A DNA stretch of 64,000 bases, from assembly GCF_003852405.1 (NCBI RefSeq), contig NZ_QAJM01000016.1, positions 285,124-349,123 on the forward strand, written 5' to 3'. A model generated the notes under the pieces. The model was not told where the DNA came from, did no database searches, and was given only the letters and a program-made list of their open reading frames with translations. The position numbers and the translations under genes are program-made. Origin of the DNA: Pseudomonas sp. KBW05. Lineage in GTDB: Bacteria; Pseudomonadota; Gammaproteobacteria; Pseudomonadales; Pseudomonadaceae. Shown piece after piece: positions 44,242 through 52,622 of this stretch (its first letter is position 1; the number at the start of each line of letters is the position of its first letter).

Positions 44242-44340
44242 AATTGTCGTTTTGCCCGTCTGATGCATCACTAAATCGCCCTGCTGCCCTCTGATTCAAA
44301 GGGCAGGCGCTTTGTAGCCATCGGGGCGGCCCCGCCGTCA

Positions 44341-47214
44341 TTAAGGAAAATCTGCATTTTTCCGTAACAAATCTGCCAACCCTTCTGCCTGCATTGGCCG
44401 GCTGATCAGATAACCCTGCACTTCGTCACAACGCTCCTGCCGCAAGAAGTCCAACTGCTGCTTATCCTCCACACCTTCGGCCACCACTTTCAACGCCAAG
44501 CCATGGGCCATGGCGATGATTGCTCGGGTGATGGCCGCGTCTTCACGGCCCTGGCCAAGACCACGGATGAAGGTCTGGTCGATCTTCACGTAATCCACGG
44601 GGATGCGCTTGAGGTAGCTGAGGGACGAATAGCCGGTGCCAAAGTCGTCGATGGCCAGCTTCACCCCCAGGTCGCGCAACTGCTGGAAGGTGGCGATGAT
44701 GTGCTCAACGCTATCGAGCAGCTGGCTTTCCGTCAGTTCCAGCTCGAGATATTGCGGGTCCAGCCCGGTTTCTTCGAGGACCTGGCGCACCAGGCTGACC
44801 AGTTTGCCCTGGCGCAACTGATGCACCGACAGGTTCACCGACACCCGGATCGGCGCCAGCCCCTGGCGCTGCCATTCGCACGCCTGCCAGCAGGCCTGGC
44901 GCAGCACAAATTCGCCTAGCGGCACGATCAGGCCCGTCTCTTCCGCCAGGCCGATAAACTCACCCGGCGGCACCATGCCCCACTGCGGATGCTCCCAACG
45001 CACCAGCGCTTCGGCGGCGTTCAGCTTGCCGGTGGCCAGGCATAGTTTCGGCTGGTAGAACACCGTCAGCTGGCGGTCTTCGATGGCTTTGCGCAGTTGG
45101 TTTTCCAGCTGCAAGCGCTCCAGCGTGCTGGCTTGCAGGCTGTCGGTGTAGAACTGGAAATTGTTGCCGCCCAGGTGCTTGGCGTGTTGCATGGCCATGT
45201 TCGATTGGCTGACCAGCGCGGAAATTTCCCGCGCATTATCCGGCAGCAGGCTGACGCCCATCGAGGCGCTGACTACCAACTCATGCCCGTCCACCGTCAC
45301 CGGCACGCGCAGTTTGGCCAGCAACCGCGTGGCCACCCGCGCCAGGCTCGACAGGCTGCCGTAGGCGTCGAACAGCACGGCAAATTCGTCGCCGGAGAGG
45401 CGCGCAATGGTGTCCGCTTCCGGCAAGGCATTGATCAAGCGCCGCGCCATTTTCTGCAACAGTTGGTCGGCAACTTCGTGGCCCAGGCTGTCGTTGAGCA
45501 GCTTGAAGCGATCAAGGTTGATATGCAGCAGCGCCAGGCTGCGCCCGCCCTGGCGTACCCGCGCATGGGCTTCGCGCAGGCGCTCGCGGAACAGCGAGCG
45601 GTTGGCCAGGCCGGTCAGCTCGTCGTAATGGGTGAGGTAGCGCATGCGCTCTTCGGATTCGCGCCGCGCGGAGAGATCGGCGAAGAAGCCCACGATATGG
45701 CTGACCTTTCCCCGAACATCACGCACCACATTCAAGTGCAACCACTGCGGGTACAACTCGCCGTTCTTGCGCGTTTCCACCAGTTCGCCCTGCCAGGTGC
45801 CATGGCTGAGCAACGCCTGGCGGATCACCGGAAAGTGGCGGCGCGCGTCGCGGCTGCTGGGCAGTTCGACGACGTTGCGCCCGAGCATGTCATCGATGTC
45901 AAAACCGGTGACACGGCTGAAGGCCTGGTTCACCGCGATCAGCTTGTAGTCCGGGTCGAGAATCACGATACCTTCGCTGGCCGCCTCGAAGACCGTCGAA
46001 GCCAGTCGTTGCTGCTCTTCGAGGACTTTACTGGCGCTGATGTCGCGACGGGTGCCGAGCATCCGGGTGACCCGGCCGCTGGGCGCGCGCTCCACGGCGC
46101 GGCCACGGTCTTCGATCCAGACCCAGTGGCCGTCACCGTGACGCACGCGGTATTCAACCTGATAGTCCTCGCTGCGGCCCTTGAGATGCTCGACCAGCGC
46201 ACGCTTGAGCAGCGGCAAGTCGTCGGGGTGCAGGCGTGGCTTGAGGTGACTGAGCATCGCCGTGACGTACTCCGGCTCCAGGCCGAACAACTCCTTGAGT
46301 TGGGTGTGGTGGACCTCGTCGGTTTGCAGGTTCCAGTCCCACAAGCCTAGCTCGCTGGCTTGCAGCGCCATGGCCAGGCGCGCCTCGCTCTTGTTCAGGG
46401 CAAGGCTGGCAGCGTCGAGTTCCTGGCTGCGCTGGGCCACGCGGTCTTGCAGGCCGGTCTGGGCTTCGCGCAATTCCTGCTCGATCTGGCGGCGCTGTTC
46501 GACTTCGCGCACCAACTCTTGATTCAACTGCTCGCTGCGCTGCTGCGCCTGCTGCAAGTGTTCGATCAGCGCCTGGTTCTGGAAGCGCCGCAACAGCCCG
46601 CGCTGGATCAGGCGGTTGACCTGCCACGCCACCACGCTCAAGGACGCCAACAGAATCAGGCCGAGCACACCCCAGCCTTGCTGCTGCGGGGCGCCGTTCC
46701 AGAAGAGATAGAGGATCGCCGGCACCAGGCATGGCAAGGCAAACGACAGGAACGCCGGCAAGCTCACGGCGTAGGCCACGCTGGCCGACAGCGTCGCGGC
46801 GCCGATCAGACCAAACACCCAGGCCTGCTGCATAAAGCTGTCCACCGGCACCAGGGCGATGGCGGCGGTGGCCAGGGTCAGGCCACTGACCGCCGAACCG
46901 AGCATGAACATGCGCCGCCACACCGGCTGGGCCTGGCGACTGGGCATCGCCGAATCAAACGCCGCCACCTGGATCACGCGCATCGCTACCAGCGCCAGCA
47001 GCCATACCAGCCAGATGCTGTCCAGCAGGTACTGTTTGGGGTTCCACAACAGCCAGGCACAGACCAGGCCGTTGACCAACATTAATAAGGTGGGCAACAA
47101 CGAGCCCTGATACAACAGGCGTGTGCGTTCGACCGCCATCTCAGTGGCGTAGTGCTTGCGGATAACCTGCGCGGGCGCCGCCGAGGGGCTGAGCAGGTCG
47201 GTGCTGAGGGTCAT
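44341..47214 (-). CDS. Membrane GGDEF/EAL protein with PAS sensors
   Basis: A 957-residue cyclic-di-GMP enzyme. Domains in order: six or seven transmembrane helices (about 35-220), a coiled coil (about 225-285), a PAS/PAC domain (about 290-400), a second PAS (about 405-520), GGDEF (about 525-690) and EAL (about 700-950). The GGDEF site reads SGDEF, a variant still found in some active cyclases. The EAL domain keeps AEALVRWEHP, the metal-binding IDDFGTGYSSL and AEGVED, so phosphodiesterase activity is likely. ATG 47214 was chosen over an in-frame start at 47292 because the extra residues overlap the intergenic palindrome side and look non-coding. The two PAS domains suggest a redox or small-ligand signal. 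Confidence 0.93.
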   Translation of the reverse strand: MTLSTDLLSPSAAPAQVIRKHYATEMAVERTRLLYQGSLLPTLLMLVNGLVCAWLLWNPKQYLLDSIWLVWLLALVAMRVIQVAAFDSAMPSRQAQPVWRRMFMLGSAVSGLTLATAAIALVPVDSFMQQAWVFGLIGAATLSASVAYAVSLPAFLSFALPCLVPAILYLFWNGAPQQQGWGVLGLILLASLSVVAWQVNRLIQRGLLRRFQNQALIEHLQQAQQRSEQLNQELVREVEQRRQIEQELREAQTGLQDRVAQRSQELDAASLALNKSEARLAMALQASELGLWDWNLQTDEVHHTQLKELFGLEPEYVTAMLSHLKPRLHPDDLPLLKRALVEHLKGRSEDYQVEYRVRHGDGHWVWIEDRGRAVERAPSGRVTRMLGTRRDISASKVLEEQQRLASTVFEAASEGIVILDPDYKLIAVNQAFSRVTGFDIDDMLGRNVVELPSSRDARRHFPVIRQALLSHGTWQGELVETRKNGELYPQWLHLNVVRDVRGKVSHIVGFFADLSARRESEERMRYLTHYDELTGLANRSLFRERLREAHARVRQGGRSLALLHINLDRFKLLNDSLGHEVADQLLQKMARRLINALPEADTIARLSGDEFAVLFDAYGSLSSLARVATRLLAKLRVPVTVDGHELVVSASMGVSLLPDNAREISALVSQSNMAMQHAKHLGGNNFQFYTDSLQASTLERLQLENQLRKAIEDRQLTVFYQPKLCLATGKLNAAEALVRWEHPQWGMVPPGEFIGLAEETGLIVPLGEFVLRQACWQACEWQRQGLAPIRVSVNLSVHQLRQGKLVSLVRQVLEETGLDPQYLELELTESQLLDSVEHIIATFQQLRDLGVKLAIDDFGTGYSSLSYLKRIPVDYVKIDQTFIRGLGQGREDAAITRAIIAMAHGLALKVVAEGVEDKQQLDFLRQERCDEVQGYLISRPMQAEGLADLLRKNADFP

Positions 47215-47370
47215 AGGCAGTGTTCTTATAATGGTGAGCCCGAAACGTGCACGGAGCATACACAAGCCTGCGCGTGCGCCAAACTGCTCCACGTCATAAA
47301 AACCAGCGGATATTTACCCGCAAACCTCGGTGCCAGACAGCTTGGGCAAGGCGGTCCGGGGGCTGCACCC

Positions 47371-47388
47371 GATGACCGACCGGTCATC
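47371..47388. promoter_or_regulatory. Palindrome resembling a TetR-type operator
   Basis: GATGACCG-AC-CGGTCATC is an eight-base perfect inverted repeat about two helical turns long, nested in a wider ggggctg...cagcccc repeat. It sits between the divergent GGDEF/EAL and uvrD genes, 73 bases before uvrD. No TetR gene is in the window. Confidence 0.55.
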
Positions 47389-47460
47389 AGCCCCAACAGA
47401 ATTATCGACCATCCGGCATTGGGGTTTGCCCCACTCCCCCGAGGGCCATAGAATGCGCCG

Positions 47461-49644
47461 ATGCGCGATGATCTCTCCCTTTTGCTGAACTCCCTCAACG
47501 ATGCCCAACGCCAGGCCGTAGCAGCCCCCGTTGGCCGTCAGTTGGTCCTGGCCGGTGCTGGCTCCGGTAAAACCCGAGTGCTGGTGCACCGTATCGCCTG
47601 GTTGATCCAGGTCGAAAACGCGTCCCCCCATTCGATCCTGTCGGTGACCTTCACCAACAAGGCCGCTGCCGAGATGCGCCATCGCATCGAGCAGTTGATG
47701 GGCATCAGCCCGGCCGGCATGTGGGTGGGCACCTTTCACGGCCTGGCGCACCGCCTGTTACGGGCGCATTGGCAGGAAGCGGGCCTGGCCCAGACCTTCC
47801 AGATTCTCGACAGCGATGACCAGCAACGCCTGGTCAAGCGGGTGATCCGCGAGCTGGGGCTGGACGAACAACGCTGGCCGGCGCGCCAGGCGCAGTGGTT
47901 TATCAACGGCCAGAAAGACGAAGGCCTGCGCCCGCAGCACATCCAGGCCAGCGGCGATCTGTTCCTGGCTACCATGCGCAGCATCTATGAAGCGTACGAA
48001 GCGGCCTGCGCACGTGCTGGCGTGATCGACTTCTCCGAGCTGCTGCTGCGCGCCCTCGACCTGTGGCGTGACAACCCCGGCTTGCTGGCCCATTACCAGA
48101 AACGCTTCCGGCACATCCTGGTGGACGAATTCCAGGACACCAACGCCGTGCAATACGCCTGGTTGCGTCTGCTGGCCAAGGGCGGCGACAGCCTGATGGT
48201 GGTGGGCGATGACGACCAGTCGATCTACGGCTGGCGTGGCGCGAAAATCGAGAACATCTACCAGTATTCCGAAGACTTCCCGGACGCGATCACCATCCGC
48301 CTGGAACAGAACTACCGCTCCACCGCCGGTATCCTCAAGGCCGCCAACGCCTTGATCGCCAACAACACCGGGCGCCTGGGCAAAGAGCTGTGGACCGACG
48401 GCGGCGAAGGCGAGGCGATCAACCTGTACGCCGCGTTCAACGAGCACGACGAAGCGCGCTACGTGGTGGAAACCATCGAAAGCGCGCTGAAGACCGGCCT
48501 GGCGCGCAGCGATATCGCCATCCTTTACCGCTCCAACGCCCAGTCGCGGGTGCTGGAAGAAGCCTTGCTGCGCGAACGCATCCCGTACCGCATCTATGGC
48601 GGCCAGCGCTTCTTCGAGCGCGCCGAAATCAAGAACGCCATGGCCTACCTGCGTTTGCTGGAAGGTCGCGGCAACGATGCGGCGCTGGAGCGGGTGATCA
48701 ACATTCCGGCCCGTGGCATCGGCGAAAAAACCGTCGAGGCGATTCGCGATCACGCGCGCCATGCCGATGTGTCGATGTGGGAAGCCATGCGCTTGCTCGT
48801 CGCCAATAAAGGCCTGACCGGTCGTGCAGCCGGGGCGTTGGGGGTGTTTGTCGAGCTGATCGAGAACCTCGCCGCCAAGTGTGCGGAAATGCCCCTGCAT
48901 TTAATGACGCAGACGGTGATCGAGCAGTCCGGGTTGATTGCCTACCACGAAGCGGAAAAAGGCGAGAAAGGCCAGGCTCGGGTAGAAAACCTTGAGGAAC
49001 TGGTCAGCGCCGCCCGCGCGTTCGAAAACACCGAGAACGAAGAGGAGTTGACCCCGCTCGCCGCCTTCCTCGGCCATGCCTCCCTGGAAGCCGGTGATAC
49101 CCAGGCCGACGAGCATGAAGACAGCATCCAGCTGATGACCTTGCACAGCGCCAAGGGCCTGGAGTTTCCGTATGTGTTCCTGGTGGGCATGGAAGAAGGC
49201 CTGTTCCCCCACAAGATGAGCCTGGAAGAACCCGGCCGCCTTGAGGAAGAACGCCGCCTGGCCTATGTGGGCATTACCCGGGCGATGCAGAACCTGGTGA
49301 TGACCTACGCCGAGACCCGACGCCTGTACGGCAGCGAGACCTACAACAAGGTGTCGCGCTTCGTACGTGAAGTGCCGAAGGGGCTGATCCAGGAAGTGCG
49401 TTTGTCCAACAGCGTCAGCCGCCCGTTCGGCGGCGGCCAGCAGCAGAGCGCCAGCAGCCTGTTTGCTGGCTCCGCAATCCCGGAAACCGCGTTCAGCCTC
49501 GGCCAGCAGGTCAAGCATGCGATCTTCGGCGAAGGCGTGATCCTCAACTTCGAAGGCGCCGGCGCCCAGGCACGGGTGCAGGTGAACTTCGCCGAAGGCA
49601 GCAAGTGGCTGATGATGGGTTACGCGAAGCTCGAAGCCATCTGA
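47461..49644 (+). CDS. uvrD: DNA helicase II UvrD
   Basis: Superfamily 1A 3'-5' helicase acting in mismatch and nucleotide-excision repair. The 727-residue protein has the full motif set: Q motif LNDAQRQAVAA, Walker A AGAGSGKT (about residues 31-38), motif II VDEFQDTN, motif III VGDDDQSIYGWRGA, motif IV EQNYRST, motif V LMTLHSAKGLEFP and motif VI VGITRAMQ. The C-terminal Tudor-like end AIFGEGVILNFEGAG...KWLMMGYAKLE is that of UvrD rather than Rep. I see no obvious LexA box upstream. Confidence 0.97.
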   Translation: MRDDLSLLLNSLNDAQRQAVAAPVGRQLVLAGAGSGKTRVLVHRIAWLIQVENASPHSILSVTFTNKAAAEMRHRIEQLMGISPAGMWVGTFHGLAHRLLRAHWQEAGLAQTFQILDSDDQQRLVKRVIRELGLDEQRWPARQAQWFINGQKDEGLRPQHIQASGDLFLATMRSIYEAYEAACARAGVIDFSELLLRALDLWRDNPGLLAHYQKRFRHILVDEFQDTNAVQYAWLRLLAKGGDSLMVVGDDDQSIYGWRGAKIENIYQYSEDFPDAITIRLEQNYRSTAGILKAANALIANNTGRLGKELWTDGGEGEAINLYAAFNEHDEARYVVETIESALKTGLARSDIAILYRSNAQSRVLEEALLRERIPYRIYGGQRFFERAEIKNAMAYLRLLEGRGNDAALERVINIPARGIGEKTVEAIRDHARHADVSMWEAMRLLVANKGLTGRAAGALGVFVELIENLAAKCAEMPLHLMTQTVIEQSGLIAYHEAEKGEKGQARVENLEELVSAARAFENTENEEELTPLAAFLGHASLEAGDTQADEHEDSIQLMTLHSAKGLEFPYVFLVGMEEGLFPHKMSLEEPGRLEEERRLAYVGITRAMQNLVMTYAETRRLYGSETYNKVSRFVREVPKGLIQEVRLSNSVSRPFGGGQQQSASSLFAGSAIPETAFSLGQQVKHAIFGEGVILNFEGAGAQARVQVNFAEGSKWLMMGYAKLEAI

Positions 49645-49653
49645 CACACCTTC

Positions 49654-49746
49654 TGTGGCGAGGGAGCTTGCTCCCGCTGGCCTGCGCAGCAGGCCTGTCT
49701 TTTGGGGCCGCTTCGCGCCCCAGCGGCAGCAAGCTCCCTCGCCACA
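49654..49746. repeat. REP-like repeat, TGTGGCGAGGGAGC type
   Basis: TGTGGCGAGGGAGCTTGCT at the start is mirrored by AGCAAGCTCCCTCGCCACA at the end, enclosing two nested GC hairpins. The same left half occurs at 59581. It is a second REP family, distinct in sequence from the TGTGGGAGC elements. Confidence 0.9.
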
Positions 49747-49915
49747 ACGACAGCGTGCCCTTGTATTCCGACAAGACGGGCCAATATCTGTAATACGTCC
49801 TACAGACCTTTCAGATTTCGTCTTACGCAAAAGCCCGAAACATTATGTCGCTAGCCACTGTCACGACACCTGTGCAACATGGCGCGCGTGCAATCCACAA
49901 ATGGGAATTCCCTTT

Positions 49916-50788
49916 ATGAAACGTTTTCTTAGCATCGCCATGGCGTTGTGCATCGGCCTGACGATGAGCCTCGACGCCAACGCCAAGCGCTTCGGTGGCG
50001 GCAAAAGTTCGGGCGCAGCACCGACTCACCAAACCAGCCAGATGGCTCCCTCCGCTGGCGGCATGGGCGGTGCAGCCGCTACCGCAGGCGCGGCCGGTGC
50101 TGCTGGCGCTGCTGCCAAGGCCGGCGGTGCTTCGCGTTGGTTGGGCCCTCTGGCCGGCATCGCGGCCGGTGGCCTGCTCGCTTCCATGTTCATGGGCGGC
50201 GGCTTCCAGGGCATGCAGATCTTCGACATCCTGATCATGGCGGTCATCGCCTTTGTGATCTTCCGCTTTATCGCCGCCCGTCGCCGCAAGCAGCAGGAGC
50301 ACATGGCTCCAGCCGGCGCGCCGATGCAGCGTGAAGTGTTCGAGCAAAAGCCGGCCATGGGCTCGATCTTCGGTGGTTCCGCAGCCCCTGCTGCTGCCCG
50401 CCCAGTGATCAACGCTCCGGCGTGGTTCAACGAAGAGCGTTTCGTCGAAGCGGCCCGCAGCCACTTCCAGTCCCTGCAGCAACACTGGGACGCCAACGAA
50501 ATGGACAAGATCGCCGAGTTCGTGACCCCGCAACTGCTGGAGTTCCTCAAGCGCGAACGCGCTGAACTGGGCGACGCGTTCCAGTCGACCTACATCGACG
50601 ACCTGCGCGTACAACTGGAAGGCGTGGATGACCGCGCCGACAAGACTATCGCCACCCTGACCTTCAGCGGCGTGTCGAAAAACTCGCGCTTTGACCAAGG
50701 CGAAGTGTTCAGCGAAAGCTGGAACATGGAACGCCCACAAGGCGAAAACCAACCTTGGCTGGTTGCCGGTATCCGCCAGAACGGCTGA
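49916..50788 (+). CDS. Tim44-like domain membrane protein
   Basis: A 290-residue protein with a Sec-type signal (MKRFLSIAMALCIGLTMSLDANA), an Ala/Gly-rich segment with one or two hydrophobic stretches (GIAAGGLLASMFMGGGF and IFDILIMAVIAFVIFRFIAA, about 82-120), and a C-terminal Tim44/MBA1-like domain (about 165-290, from INAPAWFNEERFVEAARSHF). Bacterial members are inner-membrane proteins of unclear function, proposed to handle membrane proteins or peptidoglycan-linked tasks. It is monocistronic between a REP repeat and a strong terminator. Confidence 0.9.
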   Translation: MKRFLSIAMALCIGLTMSLDANAKRFGGGKSSGAAPTHQTSQMAPSAGGMGGAAATAGAAGAAGAAAKAGGASRWLGPLAGIAAGGLLASMFMGGGFQGMQIFDILIMAVIAFVIFRFIAARRRKQQEHMAPAGAPMQREVFEQKPAMGSIFGGSAAPAAARPVINAPAWFNEERFVEAARSHFQSLQQHWDANEMDKIAEFVTPQLLEFLKRERAELGDAFQSTYIDDLRVQLEGVDDRADKTIATLTFSGVSKNSRFDQGEVFSESWNMERPQGENQPWLVAGIRQNG

Positions 50789-50817
50789 TCACCTGGCGCC
50801 TTGAGCGCGCAGTAAAC

Positions 50818-50860
50818 GACCCCGGCGGTGTAGTGAAATACACCGCCGGGGTCTTTTTTT
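50818..50860 (+). terminator. Strong intrinsic terminator
   Basis: A 15-base perfect stem (gaccccggcggtgta / tacaccgccggggtc) with a six-base loop followed by seven T, ending the Tim44-like gene and insulating the hemophore cluster. Confidence 0.96.
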
Positions 50861-50892
50861 GCCTGTCAGAAATGCTTTGTTGTTTTTACTGG

Positions 50893-50911
50893 ATTAATGA
50901 GAAACATTCTC
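50893..50911. promoter_or_regulatory. Probable Fur box before the ECF sigma gene
   Basis: attAATGAGAAACATTCTC matches the core of the Fur consensus GATAATGATAATCATTATC at 13 of the last 16 positions. It lies 52 bases before the sigma factor start, where iron-starvation sigma genes of the FecI type normally carry a Fur site. Confidence 0.7.
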
Positions 50912-50962
50912 ACTATACTCGTGCCCTCTCCCGGTTCTGCCCGAGCATAGGAACGTGCCGCC

Positions 50963-51460
50963 GTGCTGGAAAAACTCTTCAATCAACATGCATCCGCCCT
51001 GCATCGTTACCTGTTGCGGAAGAAATGCACCCCCAGCCTTGCCTCGGACCTGGTGCAGGACACGTTCCTGCGCATCGCCCAGCTGGAGAACATGGAACGC
51101 ATCCTGTGCGCGCCGTCGTACCTGTTTCGCGTCGCGCACAACCTCATGATCGACCACCATCGACGCTACGGTGAAAAGCGCTTCGACAGCGACGCAGCCG
51201 CCTATTTCGACACTCTGGTGGACGAAGCCAGCGGCCCGGAAGAGCAAGCGCTCGACGCCCTGGCCCTGGAGCAGTTGGAAAGCCTGCTGGAACGCATGCC
51301 AGAGCGCACCCGCGATATTTTCATGCTGTGCCGGGTGGAAGGCATGACGCACAAAGAGACCGCCCGCTATTTACGGATATCCACAAGCTCTGTACAAAAA
51401 CACATGGCGATGGCGCTGGCCAAGATTGGCAAGGCGCTTGATCCAGACCAAGAGGGCTAG
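50963..51460 (+). CDS. ECF sigma factor, FecI-type
   Basis: A 165-residue extracytoplasmic-function sigma factor. Region 2 covers about residues 8-72 (LHRYLLRKKCTPSLASDLVQDTFLRIAQ, then SYLFRVAHNLMIDHHRR, the -10 recognition helix). Region 4 covers about 105-158 (LERMPERTRDIFMLCRVEGMTHKETARYL and STSSVQKHMAMAL, the -35 helix-turn-helix). The start is GTG 50963 with AGGA upstream. A FecR-type anti-sigma gene follows at 43 bases and a receptor with a signalling domain after that: a complete cell-surface-signalling set. A Fur-like box lies upstream, so low iron would be one of two required signals, the other coming from the receptor. Confidence 0.95.
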   Translation: MLEKLFNQHASALHRYLLRKKCTPSLASDLVQDTFLRIAQLENMERILCAPSYLFRVAHNLMIDHHRRYGEKRFDSDAAAYFDTLVDEASGPEEQALDALALEQLESLLERMPERTRDIFMLCRVEGMTHKETARYLRISTSSVQKHMAMALAKIGKALDPDQEG

Positions 51461-51503
51461 ACCTTGGGTATCTTGAAAAGCAAGAAGGTAAACAGTCAGA
51501 ACC

Positions 51504-52478
51504 GTGAATGCTCCCCCACAAACGACCGACCCGTTGGAGCGCAAAGCTGCCGATTGGGTGATGCGTCATCGACAAGGCCAGCTGTCGGCGCGTGAGCTAG
51601 AAGCTTTTCAGCGTTGGCAGGAAGCCGACCCCAGGCATGCCGCCGCCGCCGGCCGGGCTGACCGTGCCTGGCGCGCCACCGCCTCGCTCAAACGCCACCC
51701 CGGCTATGTAAAACCGCAACGCCCGCCGCGCACGCTCTGGACCCGCAATACCTGCGCCAGCGCCATCGGTGCTGCCGCGCTGGGCTGCTGGATGCTGCTC
51801 GCGCCGCCCTTCTGGCTGCAAGCGCTGAACAGCGACTATCACACCGGCTTTGGCGAAGTTCGCCACATTACCCTGGCAGATGGCAGCCAGGTTGAACTGG
51901 GCAGCCACAGCATCCTGAACGTCGCCTATGACGAGCAAACTCGCCTGGTCAACCTGAGCCAGGGCGAAGCGGTGTTCACCCCATCGCCGATCAATGATCA
52001 GGAGCGCCGCCCTTTTACCGTGCGCGCGCCCGGCGCCGACATCACTGCACGCGGCACACGCTATCTGGTCGGTGTCGGTCAGGATCGCGAAGGCTGGGTC
52101 GGGGTTTTGCAGCACAAGGTCGAGGTCAACCTGACGCCCGCCCAGCGCGATGATGCGGCCGGCTCCGCCCTGCTGGAGCAAGGCAACAGCCTGCGCTTCA
52201 GCCCCAAGACCGGCTTGGTGCCGCTCACCACGCGCCCGGATGAACTGGCCAGTTGGCAGGAAGGTCGCCTGGTGTTCCAACGCGAACCGCTGGGCGAAGC
52301 GGTGGCGCGCATCAATCGCTACCGACCGGGGCTGGTCGTGGTCAAAGGCGACACATTGAGTGCGGTGCGCATCAGCGCGGTGATGCGTCTGGACAATCTC
52401 GACGACGCCCTCAAACACCTCGCACAGCAAGCCCACGGGCGCATTCTCGACCTGCCTGGACTCACGCTGATCTACTGA
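51504..52478 (+). CDS. FecR-type anti-sigma/sigma regulator
   Basis: Inner-membrane sensor that passes the receptor's signal to the sigma factor. The 324-residue protein has an N-terminal cytoplasmic DUF4880 domain (about 10-55, ADWVMRHRQGQLSARELEAF), one transmembrane helix (about 84-106), the periplasmic FecR domain (about 115-220, with ITLADGSQVELGSHSILNV and FTVRAPGADITARGTRYLVG) and a C-terminal STN-like segment (about 265-324, SAVMRLDNLDDALKHLAQQ). The start GTG 51504 lacks a strong ribosome site. It is followed by a hairpin with T run before the receptor gene, so receptor expression is separately controlled. Confidence 0.94.
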   Translation: MNAPPQTTDPLERKAADWVMRHRQGQLSARELEAFQRWQEADPRHAAAAGRADRAWRATASLKRHPGYVKPQRPPRTLWTRNTCASAIGAAALGCWMLLAPPFWLQALNSDYHTGFGEVRHITLADGSQVELGSHSILNVAYDEQTRLVNLSQGEAVFTPSPINDQERRPFTVRAPGADITARGTRYLVGVGQDREGWVGVLQHKVEVNLTPAQRDDAAGSALLEQGNSLRFSPKTGLVPLTTRPDELASWQEGRLVFQREPLGEAVARINRYRPGLVVVKGDTLSAVRISAVMRLDNLDDALKHLAQQAHGRILDLPGLTLIY

Positions 52479-52502
52479 AAGGCCCCGCCTGCGGGCCTTT
52501 TA
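52478..52502 (+). terminator. Terminator after the FecR-type gene
   Basis: Stem aaaggccc / gggccttt with a short loop and a following tttt, directly at the stop codon. It splits the sigma/anti-sigma unit from the receptor unit, as expected if the latter has its own sigma-dependent promoter. Confidence 0.8.
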
Positions 52503-52529
52503 ACATCATGAATATATAAAACAAGATAC

Positions 52530-52548
52530 ATAGATCATAACGATCTAT
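52530..52548. promoter_or_regulatory. Inverted repeat in the receptor promoter region
   Basis: ATAGATC-ATAAC-GATCTAT is a perfect seven-base inverted repeat in the AT-rich gap before the receptor gene. It could be an operator or part of the promoter recognised with the neighbouring ECF sigma factor; neither can be shown from the sequence alone. Confidence 0.5.
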
Positions 52549-52622
52549 CGCGTTTTTGCTGCTGCTGCGTTTCTACTACATGTGAATAACTCTTATTTGC
52601 TTTAGTGAGGCCGGTTTTGCAG

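Noticed and set aside
47290-47460. LexA (SOS) box before uvrD
   Set aside because: No CTG-N10-CAG word of acceptable quality was found; the only clear palindrome is of another type.
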